The notes under the pieces: model-generated | What the model saw: the letters and a program-made list of their open reading frames with translations, nothing else | Database searches by the model: none | What the model was told of the DNA's origin: nothing | DNA from: Blastococcus sp. CT_GayMR16 | GTDB lineage: Bacteria > Actinomycetota > Actinomycetes > Mycobacteriales > Geodermatophilaceae | Direction: 5' to 3' | DNA: 64,000 bases | Assembly (NCBI RefSeq): GCF_004570875.1 | Contig: NZ_SPQK01000009.1 | Span: 1-64,000 of the forward strand | Position numbers and translations under genes: made by a program | Shown: one piece after another, positions 1-7,796 of the stretch | Layout of the letters: the number at the start of each line of letters is the position of its first letter | Numbering within the stretch: position 1 is the stretch's first letter

Positions 1-162
1 CCGACCCCGCCACCGAGCCGACCTCCCCCTCCGGCCCCTCCTCGCTGTACGTCATGGGACTGGGCTTCGTGGTGGGCCTGCTGTTCGGCATCGCGCTGGC
101 CATCGCCCGCAGCCGGATGAGCACCGCGCAGCGGCACCCCCGACCGCCCGGGCGTCAGCCGG

Positions 163-799
163 GTGGTGACCCGGCAGGAGCCGACGGGCTCCGACATCGA
201 CCTCGACGCGACGCTCGCCGCACGCGGAGCCGAGCCGCACTGGCGGGTCGAGCATCTGCGCCACCCGCGGTTGGCGTTCCACCGGCCGGGCCACCGTGCT
301 GCTGGTCGACGCCTCGGGATCCGTGGCCGGCGACGAGCTGGCCGCCGCCGTGCTCACCGCGTCGGCGCTCGTGCAGCGGATGCGCCCCGGTGACGAGCTG
401 GGCGTCGTCGCGTTCTGGTCGACGGCCGTCGTGCTGCGCCCGCTGTCGGCCGACCCGCGGATCGACGTCGTCGTCGACCGGCTCTGCGACCTGCGGGGCG
501 GCGGCACGACCGACCTCGAGCTGGCGCTGCGGACCGCTGCCGCGCAGATCGCCCGCTCCCGGGCCGCCGACCGGCAGGTGCTGCTGCTCTCGGACGGGGT
601 GGCCACCGAGAGCCCCGACCCGGTCAGCGCCGCCGCGGCCCTGGCGCGCATCCCCGCGCGGCTGCAGGTGCTGGCGCTCTCCGCGGAGGAGGAGGCCATG
701 ACGTCCTGCGCAGCCCTCGCGGCAGCGGGCGGCGGCCGGGTCGCGGCCCTGCACCGGCCCTCCCAGGCCCCGGCCGCGGTCCGTGAGCTGCTGGGCTGA
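163..799 (+). pseudogene. VWA-domain protein, probably frameshifted at its 5' end
   Basis: From about 296 to the stop at 797-799 one frame encodes a compact von Willebrand A domain: a strand followed by the MIDAS motif DASGS, then GGTTD and LLLSDG, which are the usual metal-site and core segments. The coding signal before that lies in two other frames: a stretch reading TGSDIDLDATLAARGAEPHW (about 175-234) in frame 1, and a membrane-like segment GLGFVVGLLFGIALAIA (about 57-107) in frame 3. The frame carrying the VWA domain has a stop at 167-169. The simplest reading is one or two indels, real or from sequencing, in a VWA protein. Translation from the GTG at 296 would still give a 167-residue minimal VWA domain, so a functional short protein cannot be excluded. 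It converges with the MOSC gene. Confidence 0.45.
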
Positions 800-802
800 G
801 AC

Positions 803-1390
803 CTACCGACCGCGGGGGCGAAGCGCCGGCCGCACGGCCAGTCCCGCGCGGCCCGGGTCGAGCGGGACGGCGCTCGCCAGGACCGCCGGACCCAGCCGCA
901 GGACGCCGTCCGTGAGCGGCGCACACCGGATGCCGCCCCGTCCCCGCAGGCCGCGATGCGCGCCCGGGGCGAGGACCGTGTCCAGCCAGGCGCACGGGGT
1001 GGCCGGCCGACCGCCCCGGAGGACCACCTCGCCCTCGCCGCAGTCGAGGGAGGACAGCTGCCCGCGCAGCGCCTCCACCTCCGCGCCGCGCAGGACGACG
1101 TTGCGCCGGGCGAGCAGGGGATCGAGGGGCGGCTGGCCCAGTTCCTCGGCCAGGGCCTCGATCGACTCGGCGGCGAGCACGGTCACCGACGCGTCCCGGT
1201 GGGCCCGCCGGCCGCCGTACCGGTCGCCGACGATGCCGAACCCGGCTCGCACCTCGAGCCGCTCGCGCCGGTCCTCGGCCTGTTCCGGGACCGTCGTCCC
1301 CGGCCGCCCCTCGTAGCGGTGCCGGCCCGAGGCGAGCAGCCCGACGATCTCGACGTCGTACCGGTGGGGGAGGCGTCTGGAGTCGGTCAG
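803..1390 (-). CDS. MOSC-domain protein
   Basis: About 195 residues resembling small stand-alone MOSC proteins, a family related to the C-terminal domain of molybdenum cofactor sulfurases and to YiiM-type enzymes. Visible family segments are HRYEGRP near the N-terminus, GIVGDRYGG, a single cysteine in PATPCAWLD, and the C-terminal run RGLRGRGGIRCAPLTDGVL. The fold binds sulfur- or Moco-bearing ligands through the conserved cysteine; the substrate is unknown. The frame stays open upstream, but no ATG, GTG or TTG lies just before the domain. I placed the start at a CTG (1390) that overlaps the stop of the ClpP-like gene as CTGA. It is the last gene of a three-gene operon with an HTH protein and a ClpP-like protein. 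Confidence 0.7.
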   Translation of the reverse strand: MTDSRRLPHRYDVEIVGLLASGRHRYEGRPGTTVPEQAEDRRERLEVRAGFGIVGDRYGGRRAHRDASVTVLAAESIEALAEELGQPPLDPLLARRNVVLRGAEVEALRGQLSSLDCGEGEVVLRGGRPATPCAWLDTVLAPGAHRGLRGRGGIRCAPLTDGVLRLGPAVLASAVPLDPGRAGLAVRPALRPRGR

Positions 1391-2088
1391 GGAACGGGTC
1401 CCACGGGTGGGCGCGCGGTCGGCTCGGTGGCGTCGAGCAGTCCGTACTCCTGCGCCTCCTCGGCGGTCAGCAGCCGCCCGGCACGCATGTCGGCGGCGAT
1501 CCCGTCGACAGGACGCCCGCACGCGGCGGCCAGGCGCTCCTGCAGCCGGCCCAGCTGCCGGGCCCGCTCGGCGACGGCGATCTCCAGGTCTCGGCCCGGG
1601 ATGGCGTGGCCGGGCGCCGTCCGCGGTTCGCACAGGTGGAGGGTCGTGTGCCGGCCGGCGATCCGGCGGTCGCCCACCGCAAGGACGGCGACGGCCGGTC
1701 CGGTCAGGGTGCCGAGGCAGGTGACGTGGACGGGGGCGCCCATCAGGTCGAGGGCGTCGACGAGGGTCAGCGCGGCGCCGAGGTCGGCGCTCACGCCCGA
1801 GAGCCGGAGGCTGACCGGGTCGTCCCCGGTGGCGTCGAGCAGGCCCAGCTCGGCCACGATGCGGTTGACCGTCTCCTCGTCGAGCTCGCCGGCGACGGCG
1901 ATCACCCGCTGCTCCAGCAGGCGCTGGGCCAGCCAGTCCGGCGCCCCGATCACGAGTGAGGCCGACGCCGAAGCCGGGGCCGGTGGCCGGGCCTCGGGCA
2001 GCCAGGGGGACCGGGGGAGCGGCTGGTCGGGGGGCTCGGGCGGCTGCGGTGGCCACCGGGTGATGGGTGCACCGACAGGGATGCTCAT
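1387..2088 (-). CDS. ClpP-fold protein, catalytic serine apparently lost
   Basis: 233 residues. A proline-rich N-terminal tail (about 1-45) precedes a ClpP/crotonase-like fold: VIAVAGELDEETVNRI (about 62-77), an alpha-beta core, and a C-terminal ClpP-like segment LTAEEAQEYGLLDA. In active ClpP the serine sits in G-x-A-A-S-M-G-A; aligned by eye, the matching segment here is GTLTGPAVAVLAVG with Gly130 at the serine position. The usual histidine segment M-I-H-Q-P aligns with HLCEP, putting a cysteine at the histidine position, although His151 is two residues away. Peptidase activity therefore looks absent; a structural or regulatory role is inference. Its ATG overlaps the stop of the upstream HTH gene (ATGA) and its stop overlaps the proposed MOSC start, so all three should be translated together. 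Confidence 0.75.
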   Translation of the reverse strand: MSIPVGAPITRWPPQPPEPPDQPLPRSPWLPEARPPAPASASASLVIGAPDWLAQRLLEQRVIAVAGELDEETVNRIVAELGLLDATGDDPVSLRLSGVSADLGAALTLVDALDLMGAPVHVTCLGTLTGPAVAVLAVGDRRIAGRHTTLHLCEPRTAPGHAIPGRDLEIAVAERARQLGRLQERLAAACGRPVDGIAADMRAGRLLTAEEAQEYGLLDATEPTARPPVGPVP

Positions 2089-2351
2089 GACGACTCCTCG
2101 GAGGGACCGACGTGCCAGTTCACCGTGCGGCCCAATGCCGCCGCGTAGCGCTCCACGGTCGACAGACGCGCGTCCAGGTCACCGCTTTCCAGCCGCGCGA
2201 CGGCCGACTGCGACGTGCCCATGCGGGCGGCGATCTCGGTCTGGCTGAGCTCGCTGTCGCGGCGGGCCTGGACCAGCTCCTCGATCAGTCCACGCCGGCG
2301 GCCGGACAGGTCCTGCAGACCTGGGAAGAGCGACCGGCGCGGAGGGGCCAT
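2085..2351 (-). CDS. XRE-family HTH regulator
   Basis: 88 residues with a Cro/C1-type helix-turn-helix from about residue 30 to 80: SELSQTEIAARMGTSQSAVA followed by RLESGDLDARLSTVERYAAALG. The N-terminal 25 residues are basic and proline-containing. It resembles the antitoxin-like HTH proteins that precede ClpP-like genes in actinobacteria. It starts an operon with the ClpP-like and MOSC genes (4-bp overlap with the next gene). Two inverted repeats directly upstream, one overlapping its own start codon, suggest autoregulation; this is inference from position. Confidence 0.8.
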   Translation of the reverse strand: MAPPRRSLFPGLQDLSGRRRGLIEELVQARRDSELSQTEIAARMGTSQSAVARLESGDLDARLSTVERYAAALGRTVNWHVGPSEESS

Positions 2352-2385
2352 ACCGAGAAAGGTATCTCTTCTCCGCTATAGAAGA
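2350..2385 (-). promoter_or_regulatory. Two inverted repeats upstream of the HTH-ClpP-MOSC operon
   Basis: Repeat 1 is ATACC-N6-GGTAT at 2350-2365 and overlaps the start codon of the HTH gene. Repeat 2 is TCTTCT-N7-AGAAGA at 2367-2385. A -10-like GATACC (minus strand) ends 9 nt before the ATG and lies between the two repeats. The region is clearly AT-richer than its surroundings. A role as operator for the HTH protein is inferred. Confidence 0.45.
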
Positions 2386-2435
2386 CACCCCTCTGCGCCC
2401 CACCGCTCGCAGGCCCGCGGCGGCCCTGCAGCGGG

Positions 2436-3557
2436 CTAGCGCTCGGCCGTCGTGTGGATCGGCCCGTCGGTACCGGCCAGCCGCTCACCCGTTCCGCCCC
2501 ATCGCCCCGCGATGATCTCCGCGGCGATCGAGACGGCGGTCTCCTCCGGCGTCCGGGCGCCGAGGTCCAGGCCGATCGGCGAGGACAGCCGGCCGATCTC
2601 CTCCTTCGACAGCCCGGACTCGGCGAGCCGCGCCTCGCGCTCCTCGTGGGTGCGCCGCGAGCCCATGGCGCCTACGTAGGCGACCGGGATGCGCAGCGCG
2701 ACCTCCAGCAGCGGGACGTCGAACTTCGGGTCGTGGGTCAGCACGCAGAGCACCGTGCGCTCGTCGATGCGCCCGGCGTCGACCTCGGTCTGCAGGTAGC
2801 GGTGCGGCCACTCGACGATCACCTCGTGCGCCTCGGGGAAGCGCTTCGGGGTGGCGAAGATCGGGCGGGCGTCGCAGACCGTGACCCGGTACCCGAGGAA
2901 GGCGCCGACGCGCGCCACCGCGGCAGCGAAGTCGATGGCGCCGAACACCACCATGCGGGCGGCCGGCGCGAAGGAGTTCACGAAGAGCGTGAGGTCGTCC
3001 CCGCGGCGCTCACCGTCGTGGCCGACGTGCAGCATCCCGGTGCGGCCGGCGGCGAGCATTCCGCGCGCGTCGGCGGACACCGCGTCGTCCAGGCGCTGCA
3101 GGCCGAGGGTCCCGGACGCGCGCTCGGGCCACAGCACCAGCCGCCGGCCGAGCCGGTCGTCCGGCCCCTTGACCACGGTGACGACGGCGACCGGCTCGTG
3201 GGCGTCGATCGACTCGGCGATCTCACCGAGCTCGGGAAAGGACTCGCGGGAGATGGACTCGACGAAGACGTCCAGGATCCCCCCGCAGGTCAGCCCGACG
3301 GCGAAGGCGTCGTCGTCGCTGACGCCGTAGCGCTCCAGCGTGGGCTCGCCGGTCTCGACGACGTCCTTGGCCTCCTCGTAGACCGCACCCTCGACGCAGC
3401 CTCCGGAGACGCTCCCGACCGCGGTGCCGTCCGGGCCGACCAGCATCGAGGCACCGGCCGGCCGCGGGGCCGAACGCCAGGTGGCCACGACCGTGCCCAT
3501 CCCGACGGTCTCCCCCGCCTGCCACCAGCCGATCAGCTCGTCGATGACCTCACGCAT
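2436..3557 (-). CDS. xdhC: XdhC/CoxF-family molybdenum hydroxylase maturation protein
   Basis: 373 residues. The N-terminal XdhC/CoxI domain (about 1-105) carries both conserved cysteine segments, SGGCVEGA (Cys54) and GLTCGGILDVFVE (Cys91). The C-terminal Rossmann-like domain (about 185-345) holds the VTVCDARPIFAT and VAYVGAMGSRRTHEER segments. XdhC proteins bind molybdenum cofactor, protect the sulfurated form and pass it to xanthine-dehydrogenase-type enzymes. The ATG at 3557 is preceded by a good GGGAGG ribosome site. It follows an AAA+ ATPase and a VWA protein, the same order as coxD-coxE-coxF in CO dehydrogenase clusters. No hydroxylase subunit is encoded nearby. Confidence 0.9.
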   Translation of the reverse strand: MREVIDELIGWWQAGETVGMGTVVATWRSAPRPAGASMLVGPDGTAVGSVSGGCVEGAVYEEAKDVVETGEPTLERYGVSDDDAFAVGLTCGGILDVFVESISRESFPELGEIAESIDAHEPVAVVTVVKGPDDRLGRRLVLWPERASGTLGLQRLDDAVSADARGMLAAGRTGMLHVGHDGERRGDDLTLFVNSFAPAARMVVFGAIDFAAAVARVGAFLGYRVTVCDARPIFATPKRFPEAHEVIVEWPHRYLQTEVDAGRIDERTVLCVLTHDPKFDVPLLEVALRIPVAYVGAMGSRRTHEEREARLAESGLSKEEIGRLSSPIGLDLGARTPEETAVSIAAEIIAGRWGGTGERLAGTDGPIHTTAER

Positions 3558-3580
3558 GGACGTCCTCCCTCGGGCCGGAC

Positions 3581-3596
3581 TGTTCCACGTGCAACA
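3581..3596. other. parS-like site
   Basis: The 16-mer TGTTCCACGTGCAACA fits the general parS consensus TGTTNCACGTGNAACA at every fixed position. It lies in the 41-bp gap between the xdhC start and the stop of the VWA gene. A second site, matching 15 of 16 positions, is at 36483-36498. ParB binding is inferred from sequence only. Confidence 0.5.
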
Positions 3597-3598
3597 CC

Positions 3599-4816
3599 TC
3601 AGGCACGCTGGATCACTCCCGTCAGCTGCTCGAACGCGGCCATGCTGTGCCCGGAGACGAAGTGGTCCACCGAGGGCAGCGCCGCCACCATGCCGCCGGT
3701 CAGCGGCTCGTACCCGGTCCGGCCCTTGTGCGGGTTCACCCAGACCACCGAGTGCGCCAGCCGCCGCAGCCGGACCATCTGCTCGGCGAGCAGTTCGGTG
3801 CCGCCGCGCTCCCAGCCGTCGCTGCACACCACGACGACCGCCCCGCGCGCCGTCCCGCGCTGGCCCCACCGGTCGAGGAACGCCTTGAGCACCTCGCCGA
3901 GCCGCGTGCCGCCGGACCAGTCGGGGATCGCCGAGCCGCTGGCCGCCAGCGCCTTGTCGGCGTCGCGCAGCCGCATCTCCCGGGTCACACGCGTCAGCCG
4001 GGTGCCGATCGTGAACACCTCGGTCGACGCCGGACGGGCCCGCACCGCGGCGTGCGCGAAGCGCAGCAACGCGTCGGCGTAGGGCGACATCGACCCCGAG
4101 ACGTCGACCAGCACGACGACCCGGCGCGGGCGAGGGGTGCGCCGCCGGTGCAGCAGGCGCTTGACCTCGCCCCCGTCGCGCAGCGCCTGGCGCACCGTCC
4201 GGGCGGGGTGCACCGCGCCGTGCGGGTTGGGCCGCCGGCGACGGGCCGGGCGCATCGGGGTCGCCGGCCGGAGCAGGGCGAACAGCCGCCGCAGGTGTTC
4301 GCGCTCGGCGAGGCTCATCTCGCCGACGTCCCGGTGGCGCAGCACCTCGTCGGCGCTGGCCTGCGTCGCCAGGTCCGGGGTGTCGGAGTCGTCGCCCTCC
4401 CCCGTGCCGGGCTCGAGCGGCGCGGTCGTCGACAGCTGCGGCCGTTCCTGCGCCTCCGGCCGCCGGGCGCGGGGCGTCTCGCCGGCGAAGTAGGCGGCGA
4501 ACGCGGCGTCGTAGCGGTCCAGGTCGTCCGGGCCGCCGCAGAGGGTCAGCCGCCCGGCCCAGTAGACGTCGGTCGGATCGAGCACGTCCAGCGACCCGAG
4601 CGCGGCGAGCATGGCCTCGACCCGGTCCGGAGAGGCGGTCACACCGGCATGGCGCAGCGTGCGCGCGAACCCGAGGACCGTGTCGACGACGTCGCGTACG
4701 GCCCCGTTTCGGCCCTCCTGCAGGGTCCCACCGCGAGCATGCGAGCGGTGGGGGGCAGGAGGGTCCTTCTGCTGAGCCCGCGAAGGGGGAGAGGGACGGG
4801 GTCCTTTTTCAGCCAC
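3599..4816 (-). CDS. CoxE-like VWA-domain protein
   Basis: 405 residues as drawn. An N-terminal helical region (VVDTVLGFARTLRHAGVTAS, about 43-62, and a YWAGRLTLCG segment) typical of CoxE/YehP-type proteins is followed by a charged linker and a VWA domain with an intact MIDAS, DVSGS at 238-242, and later SGGTRLGE and VVVVCSDGWERGG. In CO dehydrogenase clusters CoxE works with the AAA+ protein CoxD in active-site maturation. The GTG at 4816, which overlaps the ATPase stop, is the only ATG/GTG/TTG that keeps the whole N-terminal region. However, codons 17-36 lie inside a dispersed intergenic repeat (4711-4770), so the true start may be downstream, for example the GTG at 4642. Confidence 0.8.
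   Translation of the reverse strand: MAEKGPRPSPPSRAQQKDPPAPHRSHARGGTLQEGRNGAVRDVVDTVLGFARTLRHAGVTASPDRVEAMLAALGSLDVLDPTDVYWAGRLTLCGGPDDLDRYDAAFAAYFAGETPRARRPEAQERPQLSTTAPLEPGTGEGDDSDTPDLATQASADEVLRHRDVGEMSLAEREHLRRLFALLRPATPMRPARRRRPNPHGAVHPARTVRQALRDGGEVKRLLHRRRTPRPRRVVVLVDVSGSMSPYADALLRFAHAAVRARPASTEVFTIGTRLTRVTREMRLRDADKALAASGSAIPDWSGGTRLGEVLKAFLDRWGQRGTARGAVVVVCSDGWERGGTELLAEQMVRLRRLAHSVVWVNPHKGRTGYEPLTGGMVAALPSVDHFVSGHSMAAFEQLTGVIQRA
4711..4770. repeat. Dispersed nested-hairpin repeat, family A, copy 1
   Basis: An outer stem CCCTCCTGC / GCAGGAGGG encloses an inner stem CCACCGC / GCGGTGG whose loop reads GAGCATGCGA. A second copy with the same layout is at 39323-39380. Here the copy falls inside the predicted 5' coding part of the VWA gene, which suggests it is really intergenic or that it was translated after insertion. 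Confidence 0.55.
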
Positions 4817-5723
4817 CGAAGAGCGCCCCCCGCGCCAGGGCGTGCACCCGGTCGGTGTCCTCCCGGTACTTGAGGACGGCGCCGAGCGTGCGTGCGGCGA
4901 GGTCCGGATCGAGGTCGCGCGCGCCCAGGGTGTGCAACGCGGTGGCCCAGTCCATCGACTCGGCGATCCCGGGGGGCTTGAGCAGATCGAGGGTGCGCAG
5001 CTTCGCGGTGGCGCGGGCGACCTCGCGGGCCAGCTGCTCGGTCACCTGCGGCAGCCGGCGCCGCAGGATGGCGACCTCGCGGTCGAAGTCGGGATGCTCG
5101 AGCCAGTGGTAGAGGCAGCGGCGCTTGAGGGCGTCGTGCACCTCGCGCGTGCGGTTGGACGTGAGGATCACCAGCGGCGGCGTCGACGCGCGGACCGTAC
5201 CGAGCTCCGGGATGGAGATCGTGAAGTCCGACAGCACCTCGAGCAGGAAGGCCTCGAACTCGTCGTCCGCCCGGTCGATCTCGTCGACGAGCAGCACGCT
5301 GGGTGCGTCCTCGAGCGCCTGCAGAAGAGGACGGGCCAGCAGGAACCGGCGGTCGTAGAGGGAGGCCTCGAGCCGCTCGGGATCGTCGGTGGCGTGCGCG
5401 GCCTCGGCGGCCCGCAGGTGCAGCAGCTGCCGGCCGAAGTCCCAGTCGTAGAGCGCCTGGCTGGCCTCGAGGCCCTCGTAGCACTGCAGCCGGTAGATCG
5501 GCCGGCCGGTGACCTCGGCCAGGGCGTGCGCCAGGGCCGTCTTGCCGACGCCGGCCTCACCCTCCAGGAAGAGCGGGCGGTGCATCACGAGCGCCAGGTA
5601 CGCCGCGGTCGCCAGGCCTTCGTCGGGCAGGTAGCCGGTCGACTCGAGCGCGGCCGCCAGCTCGTCGGGCCCCGCAAATCCCGGGGGTTCGGCGACGATC
5701 GGCTGCAGGGTGGGCTCGCTCAC
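4809..5723 (-). CDS. MoxR/CoxD-type AAA+ ATPase
   Basis: 304 residues. Walker A is GEAGVGKT (55-62), Walker B VLLVDEID (about 143-150), sensor 1 is the asparagine in VILTSNRTREV, and an arginine-finger segment DALKRRCLYHW follows. This layout and length match MoxR-family ATPases, which pair with VWA proteins as chaperones that remodel or insert metal centres. The GTG at 5723 was chosen because the frame further upstream runs into terminator hairpins. The stop overlaps the start of the VWA gene by 8 nt, so the two are probably co-translated and act together on a molybdenum enzyme. Confidence 0.88.
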   Translation of the reverse strand: MSEPTLQPIVAEPPGFAGPDELAAALESTGYLPDEGLATAAYLALVMHRPLFLEGEAGVGKTALAHALAEVTGRPIYRLQCYEGLEASQALYDWDFGRQLLHLRAAEAAHATDDPERLEASLYDRRFLLARPLLQALEDAPSVLLVDEIDRADDEFEAFLLEVLSDFTISIPELGTVRASTPPLVILTSNRTREVHDALKRRCLYHWLEHPDFDREVAILRRRLPQVTEQLAREVARATAKLRTLDLLKPPGIAESMDWATALHTLGARDLDPDLAARTLGAVLKYREDTDRVHALARGALFGG

Positions 5724-5752
5724 AGCCCGAGCATCCCACCTGCACGCAGAAC

Positions 5753-5820
5753 GGCGGCCGGACGAGTCTGGTCCTCGTCCGGCCGCCGCGGCCTGTGATC
5801 CCGGTGCCCCCCGCACCGGG
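5753..5820 (-). terminator. Tandem hairpins after the PRC-barrel gene
   Basis: Reading from the PRC-barrel stop there is first an 8-bp stem CCCGGTGC / GCACCGGG (5800-5820). Next comes a perfect 14-bp stem at 5753-5766 / 5774-5787 with a 7-nt loop. Neither has a U-tract, as usual in high-GC actinobacteria. They separate the PRC-barrel gene from the AAA+ operon. Confidence 0.65.
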
Positions 5821-5826
5821 GGCGGA

Positions 5827-6648
5827 TCAAGCGCGCCGGTCGGGATCCGTGTCGTACGAGGCGCTCCGGGTCGTGTCGCCCTCGACCTCGATCTCCTCCT
5901 TGCGGAGGCCCTCCGTCACCTGCTGCTGCTCGGTGACGGTGGTCGTGTCCAGGCGGACGCGCTCGACCGGCACGGCCTCCTTCTCGACGACGGCACGCTC
6001 GGCGTGGAGGACGACCTCGTGCTCTTCCTCGCTGATCGCGGGGCCGTCCATCGCGTTGCCGATGTTGGCGTCGGTGATGGGCTCCCGCTCGAGGCGGACC
6101 TCTTCACGGGTGACGGGGACGGTCTCGGTGACGTTCTCCGTGACGACGTACTTGCGCAGTCGGGCCCGGCCGACCTCCTCGCTGCGGGTGCCCACGTTCA
6201 GGCGCTCCTCGGAGAGGGTCATGGCGTTGTCCGTCGTCGGGCCGGAGGTGTCGTGGCCGACGGTGCCGCGGGCGTCGGTGTCCGTCGCCATGCCCGTCGT
6301 CCGCATCTCGGTGGTCTGCATGCCCGTGTCCGTGCCGGCGCCCATGCCGTAGTAGCGGTAGAGCTCCTGCTCCTCCTGCGGCGACAGGTGGCCGTCGGTG
6401 TCGATCTTGGGAGCGTCCTTCACCTGGCTCTTGCTGACGGGTACGCGGACACCGTCGTTGGTCAGGTCGGCGTTCCGGATCGGGACGAAGGACTCCTTGG
6501 TGCCGAACAGGCCGGTGCGGACGGTGACCCATTCCGGCTCGCCGGTCTCGTCGTCGAGGTAGACCTCCGCGGCGGACCCGATCTTCTCCCCGGACTCGTC
6601 GTAGACGTCCTGGCCGATCACGCGGCTGATGGTGTCGGTGCCGATCAT
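5827..6648 (-). CDS. PRC-barrel and DUF2382 (YsnF/AvaK-like) stress protein
   Basis: 273 residues. A PRC-barrel domain (about 5-80: DTISRVIGQDVYDESGEKIG, then EPEWVTVRTGLFG) is joined by a threonine/methionine/glycine-rich linker (about 100-145) to a DUF2382 domain of repeated charged beta segments (LRKYVVTENVTETVPVTREE, VVLHAERAVVEKEAVPVERV). Related proteins are general-stress proteins in Bacillus and actinobacteria; the biochemical role is unknown. The ATG at 6648 has an AGGAG site about 10 nt upstream. It is divergent from the DUF3097 gene. Confidence 0.85.
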   Translation of the reverse strand: MIGTDTISRVIGQDVYDESGEKIGSAAEVYLDDETGEPEWVTVRTGLFGTKESFVPIRNADLTNDGVRVPVSKSQVKDAPKIDTDGHLSPQEEQELYRYYGMGAGTDTGMQTTEMRTTGMATDTDARGTVGHDTSGPTTDNAMTLSEERLNVGTRSEEVGRARLRKYVVTENVTETVPVTREEVRLEREPITDANIGNAMDGPAISEEEHEVVLHAERAVVEKEAVPVERVRLDTTTVTEQQQVTEGLRKEEIEVEGDTTRSASYDTDPDRRA

Positions 6649-6974
6649 CGTCGAAGTGCTCCTATCCGTGACTGGGGGGTGCATTCATCCAAATGGGTGA
6701 CCGGGATCCCCGACGTGAAACAAGACCGTCCTGTACGTGACCGCTGGTCACATGCAGATTCCGGTGGTCCTCGCACCCCCCGCGAGTGCTGCTCCTGCAC
6801 ATTTGCGCAGGTCCCGGGCCAGCGGATGGCGCGCAACCGGTGTGCGATGCGCGATCGACGAACTGTGTGCCCATGGTGACGCTCCGCAGCCTGGCGCGAA
6901 TCCGGGCGTGTCGTGTCGCGTGGGCCCGGCGCGTCCTCCGGGGACGGGACGGGCGGGCTGCTCAGCATGTAGGG
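6649..6974. other. Divergent intergenic region
   Basis: 326 bp without a convincing gene, between the PRC-barrel and DUF3097 genes. It contains the palindrome GTGACC-GCT-GGTCAC (6737-6751), a candidate operator for the stress-gene side. A frame-continuous extension of the DUF3097 gene upstream to 6786 exists but does not look like the family and is not annotated. Confidence 0.4.
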
Positions 6975-7784
6975 GTGCCCCCTCGTTCGCCGTACGACAA
7001 CCTCGTCCACCCCCGCACCGTGAAGAAGGCGGTCCCCTCCGTCGAGGCGGAGATCGACCTCGTCGTGGAGGACCCGAGCTCCGGGTTCGTGGGAGCCGTG
7101 ATCCGGTGCGAGAAGGACGTCGTCCATCTCGAGGACCGCTTCGGCAGGGTGAAGGGGTACCCGCTCGGGCCCGGGTTCTGGGTCGAGGGCAGGCCTGTCG
7201 TGCTGGTGCGGCCGAAGCAGGCGGGGCCGGCCGGGCCGATGCGCAGCGCCTCCGGTTCGACCTACGTGGCCGGCGCCCGGGCGCGCGTGGCCCGCGCCGG
7301 GCGGATCTACGTCGAGGGCAAGCACGACGCCGAACTGGTGGAGAAGGTGTGGGGTCACGACCTGCGGGTCGAGGGCGTCGTCGTCGAGCCCCTGCACGGC
7401 GTGGACGACCTGCCGGCGATCGTGAAGGAGTTCCGTCCGACCCAGGGACGACGGCTCGGCGTGCTGGTCGACCACCTGGTGCGGGGCTCCAAGGAGTCCC
7501 GGATCGCCGAGCAGATCACCGGCGAGCACTCCCTCGTCGTCGGTCACCCGTTCGTCGACATCTGGCAGGCGGTCAAGCCCTCCGTCGTCGGGATCGCCGC
7601 CTGGCCGGTGATCCCGAAGGGGCGGCCGTGGAAGGAAGGCGTCTGCACGGCGCTCGGCTGGGAGGACGACACCGGCTACGTCTGGGCGCAGCGCATCCTC
7701 GCCCGCGTGAAGAACTTCACCGACCTCGAGCCGGAACTGCTGGGCCGCGTGGAAGAACTCATCGACTTCGTCACCACGGACTGA
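6975..7784 (+). CDS. DUF3097 family protein
   Basis: 269 residues, the usual length for this actinobacterial family of unknown function. Conserved-looking segments include VEAEIDLVVEDPSSGFVGAV near the N-terminus, RIYVEGKHDAELVEKVWGHD, GVLVDHLVRGSKESRIA and VGHPFVDIWQAVKP. The YVEGKHDAELVEK segment resembles the start of a TOPRIM-like fold, which is suggestive only. The GTG at 6975 was chosen because the family N-terminus aligns there; there is no strong ribosome site. Followed by a short membrane ORF and a strong bidirectional terminator. Confidence 0.8.
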   Translation: MPPRSPYDNLVHPRTVKKAVPSVEAEIDLVVEDPSSGFVGAVIRCEKDVVHLEDRFGRVKGYPLGPGFWVEGRPVVLVRPKQAGPAGPMRSASGSTYVAGARARVARAGRIYVEGKHDAELVEKVWGHDLRVEGVVVEPLHGVDDLPAIVKEFRPTQGRRLGVLVDHLVRGSKESRIAEQITGEHSLVVGHPFVDIWQAVKPSVVGIAAWPVIPKGRPWKEGVCTALGWEDDTGYVWAQRILARVKNFTDLEPELLGRVEELIDFVTTD

Positions 7785-7796
7785 GCGAGCGCCCGA

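Noticed and set aside
6786-6974. N-terminal extension of the DUF3097 gene
   Set aside because: The frame is open, but the residues are Arg/Ala-rich and do not resemble the family N-terminus, which aligns from the GTG at 6975.
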